Shown: positions 26,825 through 37,535 of the stretch, piece after piece
Layout: each line of letters begins with the position of its first letter
Position numbering within the stretch: the first letter of the stretch is position 1
From: Azospirillum doebereinerae
GTDB taxonomy: Bacteria; Pseudomonadota; Alphaproteobacteria; Azospirillales; Azospirillaceae
Assembly: GCF_003989665.1 (NCBI RefSeq)
Contig: NZ_RZIJ01000018.1
Span: forward strand, 62,001 to 126,000
Direction: 5' to 3'
Length of the DNA: 64,000 bases
Translations under genes and position numbers: made by a program
Notes under the pieces: generated by a model
What the model saw: the letters and a program-made list of their open reading frames with translations, nothing else
Told to the model about the DNA's origin: nothing
Databases searched by the model: none

Positions 26825-27847
26825 ATGCTCGCCCACAAGATCGCCGGCTTGACCGTGGCCTTCGGCGCCTTCGCCGCCGCTTCGGTCCAGGCCCAGGAAG
26901 TCAACGTCTACAACTCGCGCCACTACAACACCGACCGCGCGATCTATGAGACGTTCACGAAGGCGACCGGCATCAAGGTCAACATCATCGAGGGCAACCA
27001 CGACGAGCTGATCCAGCGCATGAAGTCGGAAGGCGCCAGCAGCCCGGCCGACCTGTTCATCACGGTGGACGCCGGACGTCTCGCCGCCGCCGCGCAGGAA
27101 GGGCTGCTCGCCCCGGTCTCCTCCCCGGTGCTCGACGCGATCAAGGTTCCGGCGAACCTGAAGGACCCGAACAACGCCTGGTGGGGCCTGTCCAGCCGCG
27201 CGCGCATCGTCGTCTACGCCAAGGACCGCGTCGATCCCGCCAAGATCAAGACCTATGAGGATCTCGCCAAGCCCGAATGGAAGGGGCAGGTGCTGACCCG
27301 CAGCGGCACCCACTCCTACAGCCTCGCGCTGACCGCCTCGATGATCGACGCCGAGGGGGAGGCGAAGACGGAGGCCTGGGCCAAGGGCCTCGTCGCCAAC
27401 TTTGCCCGCCCGCCGCAGGGCGGCGACACCGACCAGATCAAGGCGGTGGCCGTCGGCGAGGGCGATCTGGCGCTCGCAAACACCTATTACGTCGGCAAGC
27501 TGATCACCTCGGCCAAGCAGGAAGACCGCGCCGTCGCCGAGAAGATCGGCGTGATCTTCCCGAACCAGGACGGCCGGGGCACCCACGTCAACCTGTCGGG
27601 CGCTGGCGTGGTCAAGACCGCCCCGCACGCCGAGAACGCCCGCAAGCTGCTGGAACACCTGCTGAGCCCCGAGGCACAGCGCATGTTCGCCGACGGCAAC
27701 ATGGAGTACCCGGTCAACCCCTCGGTGCCGCCCCACCCCGAGCTGACCAAGCTGGGCAGCTTCAAGCAAGCCGACGTGAACGCGGCGGCCTTTGCCGAGC
27801 ACACCCCGGCGGCGCTTCGCATCATGGACCGCGCCGGCTGGAAATGA
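26825..27847 (+). CDS. fbpA: Ferric iron ABC transporter, substrate-binding protein
   Basis: The 340-residue protein has a signal peptide (cleavage near VQA-QEVN) and then the FbpA-type start VNVYNSRHYNTDRAIYETF. The family sequence NLSGAGVVKTAPHAENARKL is present near the C-terminus, and tyrosines that could bind Fe3+ occur around LANTYYVGK. It should capture ferric iron in the periplasm and deliver it to the permease. GGGAG precedes the ATG. It lies 121 bases after fbpB, a gap large enough for its own promoter, and 73 bases before the ATPase gene. Confidence 0.93.
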   Translation: MLAHKIAGLTVAFGAFAAASVQAQEVNVYNSRHYNTDRAIYETFTKATGIKVNIIEGNHDELIQRMKSEGASSPADLFITVDAGRLAAAAQEGLLAPVSSPVLDAIKVPANLKDPNNAWWGLSSRARIVVYAKDRVDPAKIKTYEDLAKPEWKGQVLTRSGTHSYSLALTASMIDAEGEAKTEAWAKGLVANFARPPQGGDTDQIKAVAVGEGDLALANTYYVGKLITSAKQEDRAVAEKIGVIFPNQDGRGTHVNLSGAGVVKTAPHAENARKLLEHLLSPEAQRMFADGNMEYPVNPSVPPHPELTKLGSFKQADVNAAAFAEHTPAALRIMDRAGWK

Positions 27848-27920
27848 CCGTGTCCCGGCCCTGCGGCGCCCCTGCCGCGGGGCTGTTCCGTTTTCCGCTT
27901 TCGGAGCCTCGTCCCGTCCG

Positions 27921-28988
27921 ATGACCGAATTCTCCGCCCCCACCGTCGTCCTGTCCGGCATCACGCACCATTACGGCCGCCACCGCGCGGCCGACAACGT
28001 GTCGCTCGGTGTCTCCCCGCGCGAAGTGGTCTGCATCGTCGGCCCCTCGGGCTGCGGCAAGTCCACATTGCTGCGGCTGATCAGCGGGCTGGAGACGGTG
28101 CAGGCCGGGACGATCACGGTGGGTGGGGTGACGCTGGCCACGCCGGAGCGCTCGCTGCCGCCGGAAAAGCGGCCGGTCGGCATGATGTTCCAGGATTTCG
28201 CGCTGTTCCCGCATCTGACGGTGGCCGGCAACATCGCCTTCGGCCAGACCGACCGCCCCCGCGCCGAGCGCAACCGACGCGTCGCCGAGCTGCTGGAGTT
28301 GATGGGGCTGGCGCGCTACGCCGACGCCTACCCGCACACGCTGTCGGGCGGCCAGCAGCAACGCGTGGCGCTGGCCCGCGCCATGGCCCGCGACCCGCAG
28401 GTGCTGCTGCTCGACGAGCCTTTCTCGGCGTTGGACGAGCAACTGCGCCGCTCGGTTCGCGAGGAGGTCGTCCGCCTGATCCGGGCGAGCGGCATCGCCA
28501 CGCTGGTTGTCACCCACGACCCGGCCGAGGCGATGGAGATCGGCAACCGCGTGGTGGTGATGGAGGCCGGGCGCATCGTCCAGGCCGATACCCCGCTGGA
28601 ACTCTACCGCAACCCGTCCAACAGCTTCGTCGCCCGCCTGTTCGGCGAGGTCAACCGCTTCGAAGCGACGGTCCGCGACGGGCATCTGACGACCCCGCTC
28701 GGGCGTTTCGCCACCCCCGCGCTGGAAAGCGGAACCCGTGTCGAGGTCGCCTGCCGGATCGAGGACATGGAATTGGCCCCCATCGGCCAACGCCCCGGCG
28801 CCATGCCGGTGCGGGTCCGGCATTCAAGCTTCCTCGGCGCCTCGACCCGCATCTGCCTCGGCCTACCCGGCGGAGGCGAGAACGCGGAGGTCCACGCCCG
28901 TCTGCCCGGCCATGTGGACGTCAAGCCCGGCGAGGAGCTGACCGCCGTGGTGGACGCGAAGCGGGTGATGCTGTTCCCGGCGGCTTGA
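27921..28988 (+). CDS. fbpC: Ferric iron ABC transporter, ATPase
   Basis: The 355-residue protein has Walker A GPSGCGKST, Q-loop, signature LSGGQQQRVALARAMA, Walker B LLLDEPFSALD and switch His in VVTHDPAEAME. A C-terminal TOBE-like domain (from about residue 240) is probably the regulatory part, as in FbpC of Neisseria. It energises iron import through FbpB. The ATG at 27921 begins MTEFSAPTVV; its Shine-Dalgarno is weak. It is the last gene of the transporter cluster and is followed by a two-arm repeat. Confidence 0.94.
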   Translation: MTEFSAPTVVLSGITHHYGRHRAADNVSLGVSPREVVCIVGPSGCGKSTLLRLISGLETVQAGTITVGGVTLATPERSLPPEKRPVGMMFQDFALFPHLTVAGNIAFGQTDRPRAERNRRVAELLELMGLARYADAYPHTLSGGQQQRVALARAMARDPQVLLLDEPFSALDEQLRRSVREEVVRLIRASGIATLVVTHDPAEAMEIGNRVVVMEAGRIVQADTPLELYRNPSNSFVARLFGEVNRFEATVRDGHLTTPLGRFATPALESGTRVEVACRIEDMELAPIGQRPGAMPVRVRHSSFLGASTRICLGLPGGGENAEVHARLPGHVDVKPGEELTAVVDAKRVMLFPAA

Positions 28989-29019
28989 ACGATGGTTTGA
29001 AGAGTAGGCTCTGGTCAGT

Positions 29020-29127
29020 CCCCTCCGCATCCCTCCCCCGCCTTTGGCGGGAGAGGGGGTTGGATGCTTGTCGACGTTCGGCGGCAGTTCCCTCTCCCGC
29101 GTAGCGGGGAAGGGTTTGGGGAGGGGG
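29020..29127. repeat. Two-arm palindromic intergenic repeat
   Basis: Arms near 29020-29057 and 29090-29127 face each other, with shared CCCTC(T/C)CCCGC and GCGGGAGAGGG cores and lower identity than the copy at 4319. It lies between fbpC (+) and a small minus-strand gene, so between convergent 3' ends. Confidence 0.75.
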
Positions 29128-29159
29128 AAAAACAGAAGCCTCGGCGATCAAACCTCGCC

Positions 29160-29357
29160 TCAGGGACCAGGAACCCCGGCGACACGGGACCCGCCCTCAT
29201 TCACGTCCCCTTTGATCTCCGGCTTCTCGCCCATCTCGTCCCACTTGCGTTCGACCGGCTTGTCAGGGTTGCCCGACGCCTTGCCGGTTCCCTCGACGAG
29301 CTTGTCCTCGATCCTCTGCGCGGCGTCGGACGGAGCGTCCTGCTTGCGGTCGGCCAT
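29160..29357 (-). CDS. Small acidic hydrophilic protein, unknown function
   Basis: The 65-residue product (MADRKQDAPSDAAQRIEDKL ... KGDVNEGGSRVAGVPGP) is highly charged, rich in Asp, Glu, Lys and Gly, and lacks cysteine and membrane helices, so it is probably disordered. A strong site (GAAGGAGGA) lies 6 bases before the ATG, which supports translation. Small hydrophilic proteins of this kind are often stress-induced, but that is inference. It is convergent with fbpC and lies downstream of the HIT gene on the same strand, reading away from it by 56 bases. Confidence 0.75.
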   Translation of the reverse strand: MADRKQDAPSDAAQRIEDKLVEGTGKASGNPDKPVERKWDEMGEKPEIKGDVNEGGSRVAGVPGP

Positions 29358-29413
29358 GGCGAATCCTCCTTCGGTTCGTTGACGAAGGAAACAACAGCGC
29401 CGCCCGCCTTCCC

Positions 29414-29827
29414 TCACGCATCCGGCTCGCGGAACGCGTCGGCCAGCCGGGCCATCAGCGCGTCGCGGTGCGCCGGCTCGTAGGGCGCGGCGTGGCCCGA
29501 TCCCCAGACCGGCCCCGGCCAGGCCGGATCGCCGCGCGTCCGGCCGATGACGTGGACGTGCAACTGCGGCACCATGTTGCCCAGCGCCCCGACGTTCAGC
29601 TTGTCGGGCGCGAACAGACGCTCCACCACGCGGGAGGCGAGCGCGATCTCCTCCATAAGGGTCGCGCGGTCCTCGGCGGACAGGCGGTGGATCTCCACCG
29701 CGCCCTCGCGCAGCGGCACCAGGATCAGCCAGGGCCAGACCCGGTTGTCCATCAGCAGGACCCGGCTCAGCGCCAGATCGAGGACCGGAACCGTATCGGC
29801 CTGAAGCCGTTCGTGAAGCGACACCAT
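29414..29827 (-). CDS. HIT domain nucleotide-binding protein
   Basis: The 137-residue protein is a compact HIT-superfamily member, a family of nucleotide hydrolases and transferases. The active-site strand reads QLHVHVIGR: the middle and last histidines of the HxHxH triad are present but the first is Gln. The middle His is the nucleophile in HIT enzymes, so activity is plausible. WPWLILVPLREGAVEIHRL and the tail DPAWPGPVWGSG are typical of this proteobacterial subgroup. The ATG at 29827 follows AGAGA. Substrate unknown. Confidence 0.9.
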   Translation of the reverse strand: MVSLHERLQADTVPVLDLALSRVLLMDNRVWPWLILVPLREGAVEIHRLSAEDRATLMEEIALASRVVERLFAPDKLNVGALGNMVPQLHVHVIGRTRGDPAWPGPVWGSGHAAPYEPAHRDALMARLADAFREPDA

Positions 29828-30178
29828 GGATTGTCTCTTTCGCGTAGCGGGCAAAAACGGAATAAAGCGGATGTCTGTCTGTTCAAGCCGGCAGTGGCAG
29901 CCGAACCGTGAAGCCTGTATAGAGTGCAGCGTGGTCTTTAGCCCAACCGCCTCCGGCATCAAACGCCGAAACGGGCCGGTGGGACGAAGACGCGCGAGAG
30001 AGCATTCCGCGGACGTGGTTCGGTTGTGGGAAAACGGGTTCGGTCCGAGGCGATGGTCGGGGCGGCAAGGCTGCCCCTGCGCCATTTCCGGCGGGCCTTT
30101 TCGGTTTTCCAGGGTGGATGCGGCGGTTCGGCCGCCGCGTCCGGATGAAACTTGGTGTGGCGAGCGAGAACGATACCC
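29828..30178. other. Intergenic region upstream of the first glucan synthase gene
   Basis: No credible ORF in 351 bases; the left part is less G+C-rich than the genes. Two short hairpins lie near the right end: GGGGCGGC/GCTGCCCC at 30059-30077 and GCGGCGG/CCGCCGC with a five-base TTCGG loop at 30120-30138. A weak promoter may exist (TGGCAG-N17-TATAGA around 29894-29922). The region probably holds the promoter and leader of the next gene. Confidence 0.4.
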
Positions 30179-32794
30179 ATGCGCAAATCGGCGTTGGCGG
30201 TTCTGATCCTGGTGATTCTCGGCAATGTCGGGGTCTGGGCCTTGTGGAACCGCCCGGTCTCCGAACGCTCCTGGGCGGGCGCCATCGCGGGCGCCGGCTA
30301 CACCCCGTTCCACCCGAACAAGAGCCCGTCCAAGGGCGACAAGGCCGTCGCCGAGGACATTGAGAAGGACATGGCGGCGCTGGACGGCGCCGTGCGCGGC
30401 GTGCGCACCTACTCCGCCACCGACGGGTCGGAGCTGGTGGCGCCCATCGCCAAGAAGCACGGCCTGTCGGTGACGGCCGGCGCCTGGGTCGCCGGCAAGC
30501 CGGAGATCGACGAACCGGAAATTGCCGGCCTGATCAAGCTGGCGCGCGCCAACAACAACGTGCGCCGCGTGCTGGTCGGCAACGAGGCGGTGCTGCGCGC
30601 CGACGTGACGGTCCCGCAGATCATCGACTACATCAAGCGGGTCAAGAAGAAGGTCAACGTCCCGGTCTCCACCGCCGAACCGTGGCACGTCTGGCTCAAG
30701 CACCCCGAATTGGTCGAGGCGGTGGACTTCATCGCCGTCCACCTGCTTCCCTACTGGGAAGGCGTCCCGGCCGAGCAGTCGGTCGACTACGCCATGGTCC
30801 GCTACAACGAGCTGAAGACCAAGTATCCCAACAAGCACATCCTGATCGGCGAGATCGGCTGGCCGGCCGACGGCCCGTGGCGCCGCGGCGCGGAGGCCAG
30901 CCAAGTCAACCAGGCGAAGTTCATCCGCAACTTCCTGAACGTCGCGGCGCAGAACAAGCTCGACTACTTCATCATGGAGGCCTTCGACCAGCCCTGGAAG
31001 CGGGAGATCGAGGGCACCGCCGGCACCAGCTGGGGCCTCTGGGACGCCTACCGCAACCCGAAGTTCCCGATGATCGGCGGGGTGCAGGAGGTCCGCAACT
31101 GGCAGGCCAAATGCGCCACCGCCGTCGCGCTGGGCTTCCTGCCGCTGGTGTTCTTCCTGTGGCGCCGGGGCGGCGACCTGAAGATCGGCGGGCAGATCTT
31201 CTACGGCGCGCTGATCCAGGCCGTCGCCTCCGTGCTGGTCTTCACGGTCAGCGCGGCGTCGGCCGCCGGCCTCGCCGTCACCACGGAGATCGCCTGGGCG
31301 CTGCTGATCTTCTGCCAGCTCGTGCTGTTCGCGGTCATGCTGATCGACGGCATGGAGCTGACAGAGGTCGTCTGGCAGGACAAGTTCAAGCGCAAGTTCA
31401 TACCCAACGCGGCGGCCCCCCTGCCCGACGCGCCCAAGGTCTCGATCCACGTGCCCTGCTACAACGAGCCGCCGCACATGGTCATCCAGACGCTGGACGC
31501 GCTGGCCCGGATGGACTACCCGAACTTCGAGGTGCTGCTGCTCGACAACAACACCAAGGACCCGGCGGTGTGGCGCCCGGTCGAGGAGTACTGCAAGCAG
31601 CTCGGCCCGCGTTTCCGCTTCTTCCACCTGGACAACTGGCCGGGCTTCAAGGCCGGCGCGCTGAACTTCGGCCTCGCCCAGACCGCGCCCGACGCCGAGC
31701 ACATCGCCGTCATCGACAGCGACTATCAGGTCCATCCCGACTGGCTGAAGGCGACCATCCCGCATTTCAGCCGGCCCGAGGTGGGATTCGTGCAGTCGCC
31801 GCAGGACTACCGCGAGTGGGAAGGCGACCTTTTCCAGCGCATGATCAACTGGGAATACGCCGGCTTCTTCCACATCGGCATGATCCAGCGCAACGAGCGC
31901 AACGCGATCATCCAGCACGGCACGATGACCATCATCCGCAAGTCGGCGCTGGAAGGCGTGGGGCGCTGGGGCGAATGGTGCATCACCGAGGACGCCGACC
32001 TCGGCCTGCGCCTCTTCGAGCACAAGTACGAAGCCGTCTACATGCCGGAGAGCTACGGCAAGGGCCTCGTCCCCGACAGCTTCTCGGCCTACAAGACCCA
32101 GCGTTTCCGTTGGGCCTACGGCGCCGTGCAGATCCTCAAGCACCATTGGCGGCAGCTCTCGCCGCGCGGAAAAGAACTGACCGCCGGGCAGAAGTACCAT
32201 TTCATCACCGGCTGGCTGCCCTGGTTCGCCGACGCCGCCCACATGATCTTCGGCATCGCCGGCATCGTCTGGTCGGTCGGGCTGATGGCCTTCCCGAAGT
32301 ATTTCGAGTTCCCGCCCAACGTCTTCATGATCCCGACGCTCAGCGTCTTCGCCTTCAAGGTCGGCGCCTCGCTCTGGCTCTACGAGGCGCGGGTGAAGTG
32401 CGGCTTCTGGGACAAGGTCGGCGCCGCCATTGCCGGCATGGCCCTGACCCACACGGTCGGCCGCGCCATGTGGCTGGGCATGTTCACCTCGGGCCGCCCC
32501 TTCGTCCGCACGCCCAAATGCGAAAACCAGCCGGCGCTGTGGCAGGCCTTCCTGATGGCCCGCGAGGAGCTGGTGCTGCTGGTGTCGCTGTGGGGCGCGG
32601 CGCTGGCCATCGTGCTGGTGTTCGGGCACGAGAACCGCGACGCCTTCATGTGGTCGGGCCTGCTGGTGGTGCAGTCGCTGCCCTATCTGGCAGCCTTCGT
32701 CACCGCGTTGATCAACGTGTTCCCGAACCTGAAGCTGGGCAAGCGCGACCCGGAGCCGGTCAAGGACGCGCTGGGGAGCGGGGCGGCCGACTGA
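30179..32794 (+). CDS. Membrane beta-glucan synthase with GH17-like and GT2 domains
   Basis: The 871-residue protein has an N-terminal anchor (residues 4-24) and a GH17-like domain (about 35-305) with both expected glutamates, Glu136 in VGNEAVLR and Glu225 in IGEIGWP. Membrane helices and a processive GT2 domain follow, with D513-x-D515 (VIDSDYQV), Asp605 (ITEDADLGLR) and QRFRW (641-645), then more helices. It resembles NdvB/NdvC-type enzymes making beta-1,3/1,6-glucans in bradyrhizobia; azospirilla are reported to make cyclic beta-glucans. The ATG at 30179 has a weak GAG site. A paralogue lies at 37536-40166. Linkage is inferred. Confidence 0.88.
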   Translation: MRKSALAVLILVILGNVGVWALWNRPVSERSWAGAIAGAGYTPFHPNKSPSKGDKAVAEDIEKDMAALDGAVRGVRTYSATDGSELVAPIAKKHGLSVTAGAWVAGKPEIDEPEIAGLIKLARANNNVRRVLVGNEAVLRADVTVPQIIDYIKRVKKKVNVPVSTAEPWHVWLKHPELVEAVDFIAVHLLPYWEGVPAEQSVDYAMVRYNELKTKYPNKHILIGEIGWPADGPWRRGAEASQVNQAKFIRNFLNVAAQNKLDYFIMEAFDQPWKREIEGTAGTSWGLWDAYRNPKFPMIGGVQEVRNWQAKCATAVALGFLPLVFFLWRRGGDLKIGGQIFYGALIQAVASVLVFTVSAASAAGLAVTTEIAWALLIFCQLVLFAVMLIDGMELTEVVWQDKFKRKFIPNAAAPLPDAPKVSIHVPCYNEPPHMVIQTLDALARMDYPNFEVLLLDNNTKDPAVWRPVEEYCKQLGPRFRFFHLDNWPGFKAGALNFGLAQTAPDAEHIAVIDSDYQVHPDWLKATIPHFSRPEVGFVQSPQDYREWEGDLFQRMINWEYAGFFHIGMIQRNERNAIIQHGTMTIIRKSALEGVGRWGEWCITEDADLGLRLFEHKYEAVYMPESYGKGLVPDSFSAYKTQRFRWAYGAVQILKHHWRQLSPRGKELTAGQKYHFITGWLPWFADAAHMIFGIAGIVWSVGLMAFPKYFEFPPNVFMIPTLSVFAFKVGASLWLYEARVKCGFWDKVGAAIAGMALTHTVGRAMWLGMFTSGRPFVRTPKCENQPALWQAFLMAREELVLLVSLWGAALAIVLVFGHENRDAFMWSGLLVVQSLPYLAAFVTALINVFPNLKLGKRDPEPVKDALGSGAAD

Positions 32795-32916
32795 GGCAAG
32801 TTGCGTGAAGGCGGGTCGGCGGTGACTACGGAGAGGCCGCGGCCCGTCTTGACGATAGCCTGAACTCTGCCAGACTTGTTTCCCTATGGGACGTGGTCCC
32901 CGATGGGAGACACACC

Positions 32917-33462
32917 ATGAGCGGCAGCGGTTTCGGATCCTCGGAGTTCACCATCCGCTCGACGGGCGCCATCGAGCGGACCGGAAGCGCCACCGAGCGC
33001 CATCGCCAGGGAAATCCCCGCCAGGAGCGGCGCGACCGCAATCCGCCCAACCCGCAGCGGCGGCGCATCTACGATCTTCTGTTCGACGAGGTTGATCGGT
33101 TCGACGACCTTGACGAGCGGCAACGGGAAAAGCTGAAAGCAAACCTGCGCGGCCATCTCACCGCGCGGGTTCCGCTATCCCCCTCCGCGTTGCCGTCCGA
33201 GCCGGACGAGGGATCACTGCCCGGCCGCCTGCTGGACGATTCGTTCGCCAGCGTCCCTGTCGACGCCGACCACATCGTTGCGGCAGCGGCCGGTTCAGGA
33301 CCGGTCACTCCGGAGGAGGAGGCCGACAACGCGCTGTTGGCGTCCCAACTGCGCGACTGTTTGGACCGGCACACCGACCGGGCGCGCAAGGTTGCGGTCT
33401 ATCTGCATCTGCTGCTGAGCATCGACGGGGCGGAGCGACCGCACACGATCATGGATGTGTAA
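32917..33462 (+). CDS. Soluble protein of unknown function
   Basis: The 181-residue protein is hydrophilic with a basic, Asn/Gln/Arg-rich N-terminus (RHRQGNPRQERRDRNPPNPQ) and an acidic middle (DEVDRFDDLDERQREKLKAN). Its helical C-terminus (DRHTDRARKVAVYLHLLLSI) could be a protein-interaction region. There is no signal peptide or membrane segment. GGGAG lies 6 bases before the ATG. It follows the glucan synthase gene by 122 bases and is convergent with uvrB, with a palindromic repeat between. I do not recognise the family. Confidence 0.75.
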   Translation: MSGSGFGSSEFTIRSTGAIERTGSATERHRQGNPRQERRDRNPPNPQRRRIYDLLFDEVDRFDDLDERQREKLKANLRGHLTARVPLSPSALPSEPDEGSLPGRLLDDSFASVPVDADHIVAAAAGSGPVTPEEEADNALLASQLRDCLDRHTDRARKVAVYLHLLLSIDGAERPHTIMDV

Positions 33463-33465
33463 GCG

Positions 33466-33580
33466 TTTGCCCTCACCTCATTCCTCCCCCACTGGACGGG
33501 GGAGGAGGTAGGACCTTCGCAAAAATCCAGCGACAGTCCCCTCCCCTGCCCAGCGGGGGAGGGGTTAGGGTGGAGGCAAA
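33466..33580. repeat. Two-arm palindromic intergenic repeat, TTTGCC type
   Basis: The outer ends are TTTGCC (33466) and GGCAAA (ending 33580). The inner arms (CTCCCCC ... GGGGGAG) are each palindromic and roughly complementary to one another. It lies between convergent genes (unknown gene and uvrB) and may also terminate both. Confidence 0.8.
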
Positions 33581-33591
33581 ACTTCCCCACT

Positions 33592-35730
<2,139 letters not shown>

Positions 35731-35818
35731 GGGGCGGATCGGTCCGGAGCGGTGGGTACGGAACAGGAACCGATTATATGGCGGCGACGGGGTCCCATGT
35801 CGAGCGCTGGCTTCGCCG

Positions 35819-36214
35819 CTACGCCCCCTGCCCCGCCGCCTTCGGGTTGGCGATGACGAGCCGCGCCCGGACGATGGCCTCCAGCGCATCCATCAGCACG
35901 TCCTGCCCGTCGTGATCGAAGTCGCCGGCGGCGATCTCGATGCACAAGCGGTGCTGCAGGGCGGAAACCCGCGTGTCCAACTCCTCGCCGGCCAGCGCGT
36001 CGTCGGCGTCCTCGCCGTAGAGCGGGGCCAGCGCCACCACCATCGCGTGGCCGGAGGCGTCGAATCCGCGCAGTTCCCGCCCGGCGATGTCCAGCGCGTT
36101 GGCGACCATCAGCGCCGCGTAGCGGGCCTCGGGCGCCACATGGGGCAGGACCGCGCCGCGCAGGGTCGTCAGCGCGATGTCGAGCAGGGCGTAGGCGTCA
36201 GGGCCGGTCCGCAT
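35819..36214 (-). CDS. DUF6285-like protein paired with a phosphotransferase
   Basis: The 131-residue alpha-helical protein (MRTGPDAYALLDIALTTLRG ... VIANPKAAGQGA) has no membrane segment. Its ATG overlaps the stop of the phosphotransferase gene (ATGA), so the two are translationally coupled. Small proteins of this type, which I recall as DUF6285, commonly follow such phosphotransferases, suggesting a partner or stabiliser role. The Pfam assignment was not checked. It is separated from uvrB by 88 bases on the same strand. Confidence 0.78.
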   Translation of the reverse strand: MRTGPDAYALLDIALTTLRGAVLPHVAPEARYAALMVANALDIAGRELRGFDASGHAMVVALAPLYGEDADDALAGEELDTRVSALQHRLCIEIAAGDFDHDGQDVLMDALEAIVRARLVIANPKAAGQGA

Positions 36215-37350
36215 CAGGCCACCTGTTCCACGGGGGGATCCTCGGCGGGGGGCGTGGCGAGGGCGGCTTCCGCTCGGGCGGTCGCGGCCAGGGCGGCCTG
36301 GGCGCGCAGATGGCGCAGCAAATCCATCTCGATCTCCGGCAGCATGCGCCCGGTCAGCGCCAGTTCCAGCGACGGTTCGGCGCCCGTGCTGTGGCGCTCG
36401 CCCTGCTGCAGGGCGATGGCGGCCCAGCGCAGATAGGCGGCGGTTTCCCAATAGGCGACGCGCTTGGGATCGACGCGGCGGCCGGAGGTCTCCTCATAGC
36501 CGGCGTAGAGATCGGCGCGGTCGGCGATGCCGCCGGCCTCGCGGTTGACCCGGCGGAACCGCCAGGACCGGGCGCAGAACCAGCCCAGATCCTCCATGGG
36601 GTCGCCGAAGCCGGCGAACTCCCAATCGAGGATGGCGGTCAGCCGCCCATCCTTGACCAGATAGTTGCCGGTGCGGAAATCGCGGTGGCACAGCACCAGG
36701 GGGCCGGGAGGCGGCGCGTTGACCTCCAGCCAGCGCAGTCCCCAGGCCAGCACCGGATCGCGCCGCGCCAGATCGCCGATCCAGGCGCGCAGATGGCCGA
36801 GCAGTTCCTGCGCCGGGCAGAGCGGCGGCTCGGGCAGCCGCTCCAGCCCCGGCGCGTCGGGCGTGACCCGGTGCAGCAGGCCGAGCTGGCGGCCAAGCTC
36901 GCGCGCCAGATCGGGCTGCGGGGCATCGCCCTTGACCACGGCGAAGCCCGCCCCGACGCCCTCGGCGCGGCGCATGATGAAGAAATCCGGTCCCAGCACG
37001 CCGGGGTCGTCGCAATCGAACAGCGGCTCCGGCGCCGCCACCCCCGCCGTGAAGGCGGCGGACAGCACGGCGAACTCCCGCCGCTTGCCGATGCTGGCGG
37101 CGATGCGGCCGGCGGATTCGGCGCGCAGCACGCAAGCGTGGCGTCCGGCGCGGGAACCGCCATGGATGTCCAGCGTCAGCGCGTGGTTGACCGAGATCGC
37201 GCCGCCGCCGAGCCGTCCGTCGTCGGTCACCGTGACGCGGGAGGCACCGGCCCGCTCGGTCAGCCAGCCTTCCAGGCGGCTGCGGCTCTCGTCGTTCAGA
37301 ACGGCGCCCATCGGCGCCCGGGGAGACAGAGACGGGTTCGCGGCATGCAC
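36214..37350 (-). CDS. Aminoglycoside-phosphotransferase-like (APH) family kinase
   Basis: The 378-residue protein has the APH/choline-kinase fold: catalytic loop LCHRDFRTGNYLV (HxDxxxxN) and metal-binding ILDWEFAGFGDPMEDLGW. The N-lobe holds a glycine-rich LGGGAIS loop. Relatives in this group are often annotated as phosphotransferases acting on small molecules or linked to acyl-CoA dehydrogenases; antibiotic resistance should not be assumed. The start is GTG at 37350, preceded by GGGGGCT; an ATG at 37311 is an alternative. Coupled to the DUF6285-like gene through an ATGA overlap. Confidence 0.88.
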   Translation of the reverse strand: MHAANPSLSPRAPMGAVLNDESRSRLEGWLTERAGASRVTVTDDGRLGGGAISVNHALTLDIHGGSRAGRHACVLRAESAGRIAASIGKRREFAVLSAAFTAGVAAPEPLFDCDDPGVLGPDFFIMRRAEGVGAGFAVVKGDAPQPDLARELGRQLGLLHRVTPDAPGLERLPEPPLCPAQELLGHLRAWIGDLARRDPVLAWGLRWLEVNAPPPGPLVLCHRDFRTGNYLVKDGRLTAILDWEFAGFGDPMEDLGWFCARSWRFRRVNREAGGIADRADLYAGYEETSGRRVDPKRVAYWETAAYLRWAAIALQQGERHSTGAEPSLELALTGRMLPEIEMDLLRHLRAQAALAATARAEAALATPPAEDPPVEQVA

Positions 37351-37478
37351 GGCAGCCCCCTGTTGTCACGCTTCTCGGCCAGGATGGTAGGCACGAAGCG
37401 CGAAGCCCGACAAGTTTCACCTTGGTGAGAGAAGGGGGATCGCTGCAACCCTCCCCCTTTTCGCCATTCTGCAGGCAG

Positions 37479-37509
37479 AAAAAATCCCCCGCCCTTGCGG
37501 ACGGGGGAT
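37479..37509 (-). terminator. Intrinsic terminator after the second glucan synthase gene
   Basis: On the minus strand ATCCCCCGTCC pairs with GGGCGGGGGAT across a short loop and is followed by six T (A-run at 37479-37484 on the plus strand). A second hairpin (AAGGGGGA/TCCCCCTT) lies at about 37434-37461. Confidence 0.85.
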
Positions 37510-37535
37510 CGGAAGCGGATGCTTTTCGACAGCGA

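Noticed and set aside
29826..30206. Plus-strand frame upstream of the first glucan synthase gene
   Set aside because: No ribosome-binding site, poor codon use and no recognisable protein features.
36214..37350. Phosphotransferase as an antibiotic resistance gene
   Set aside because: The APH fold is shared by many metabolic kinases and the coupled small protein and context point to a housekeeping role.
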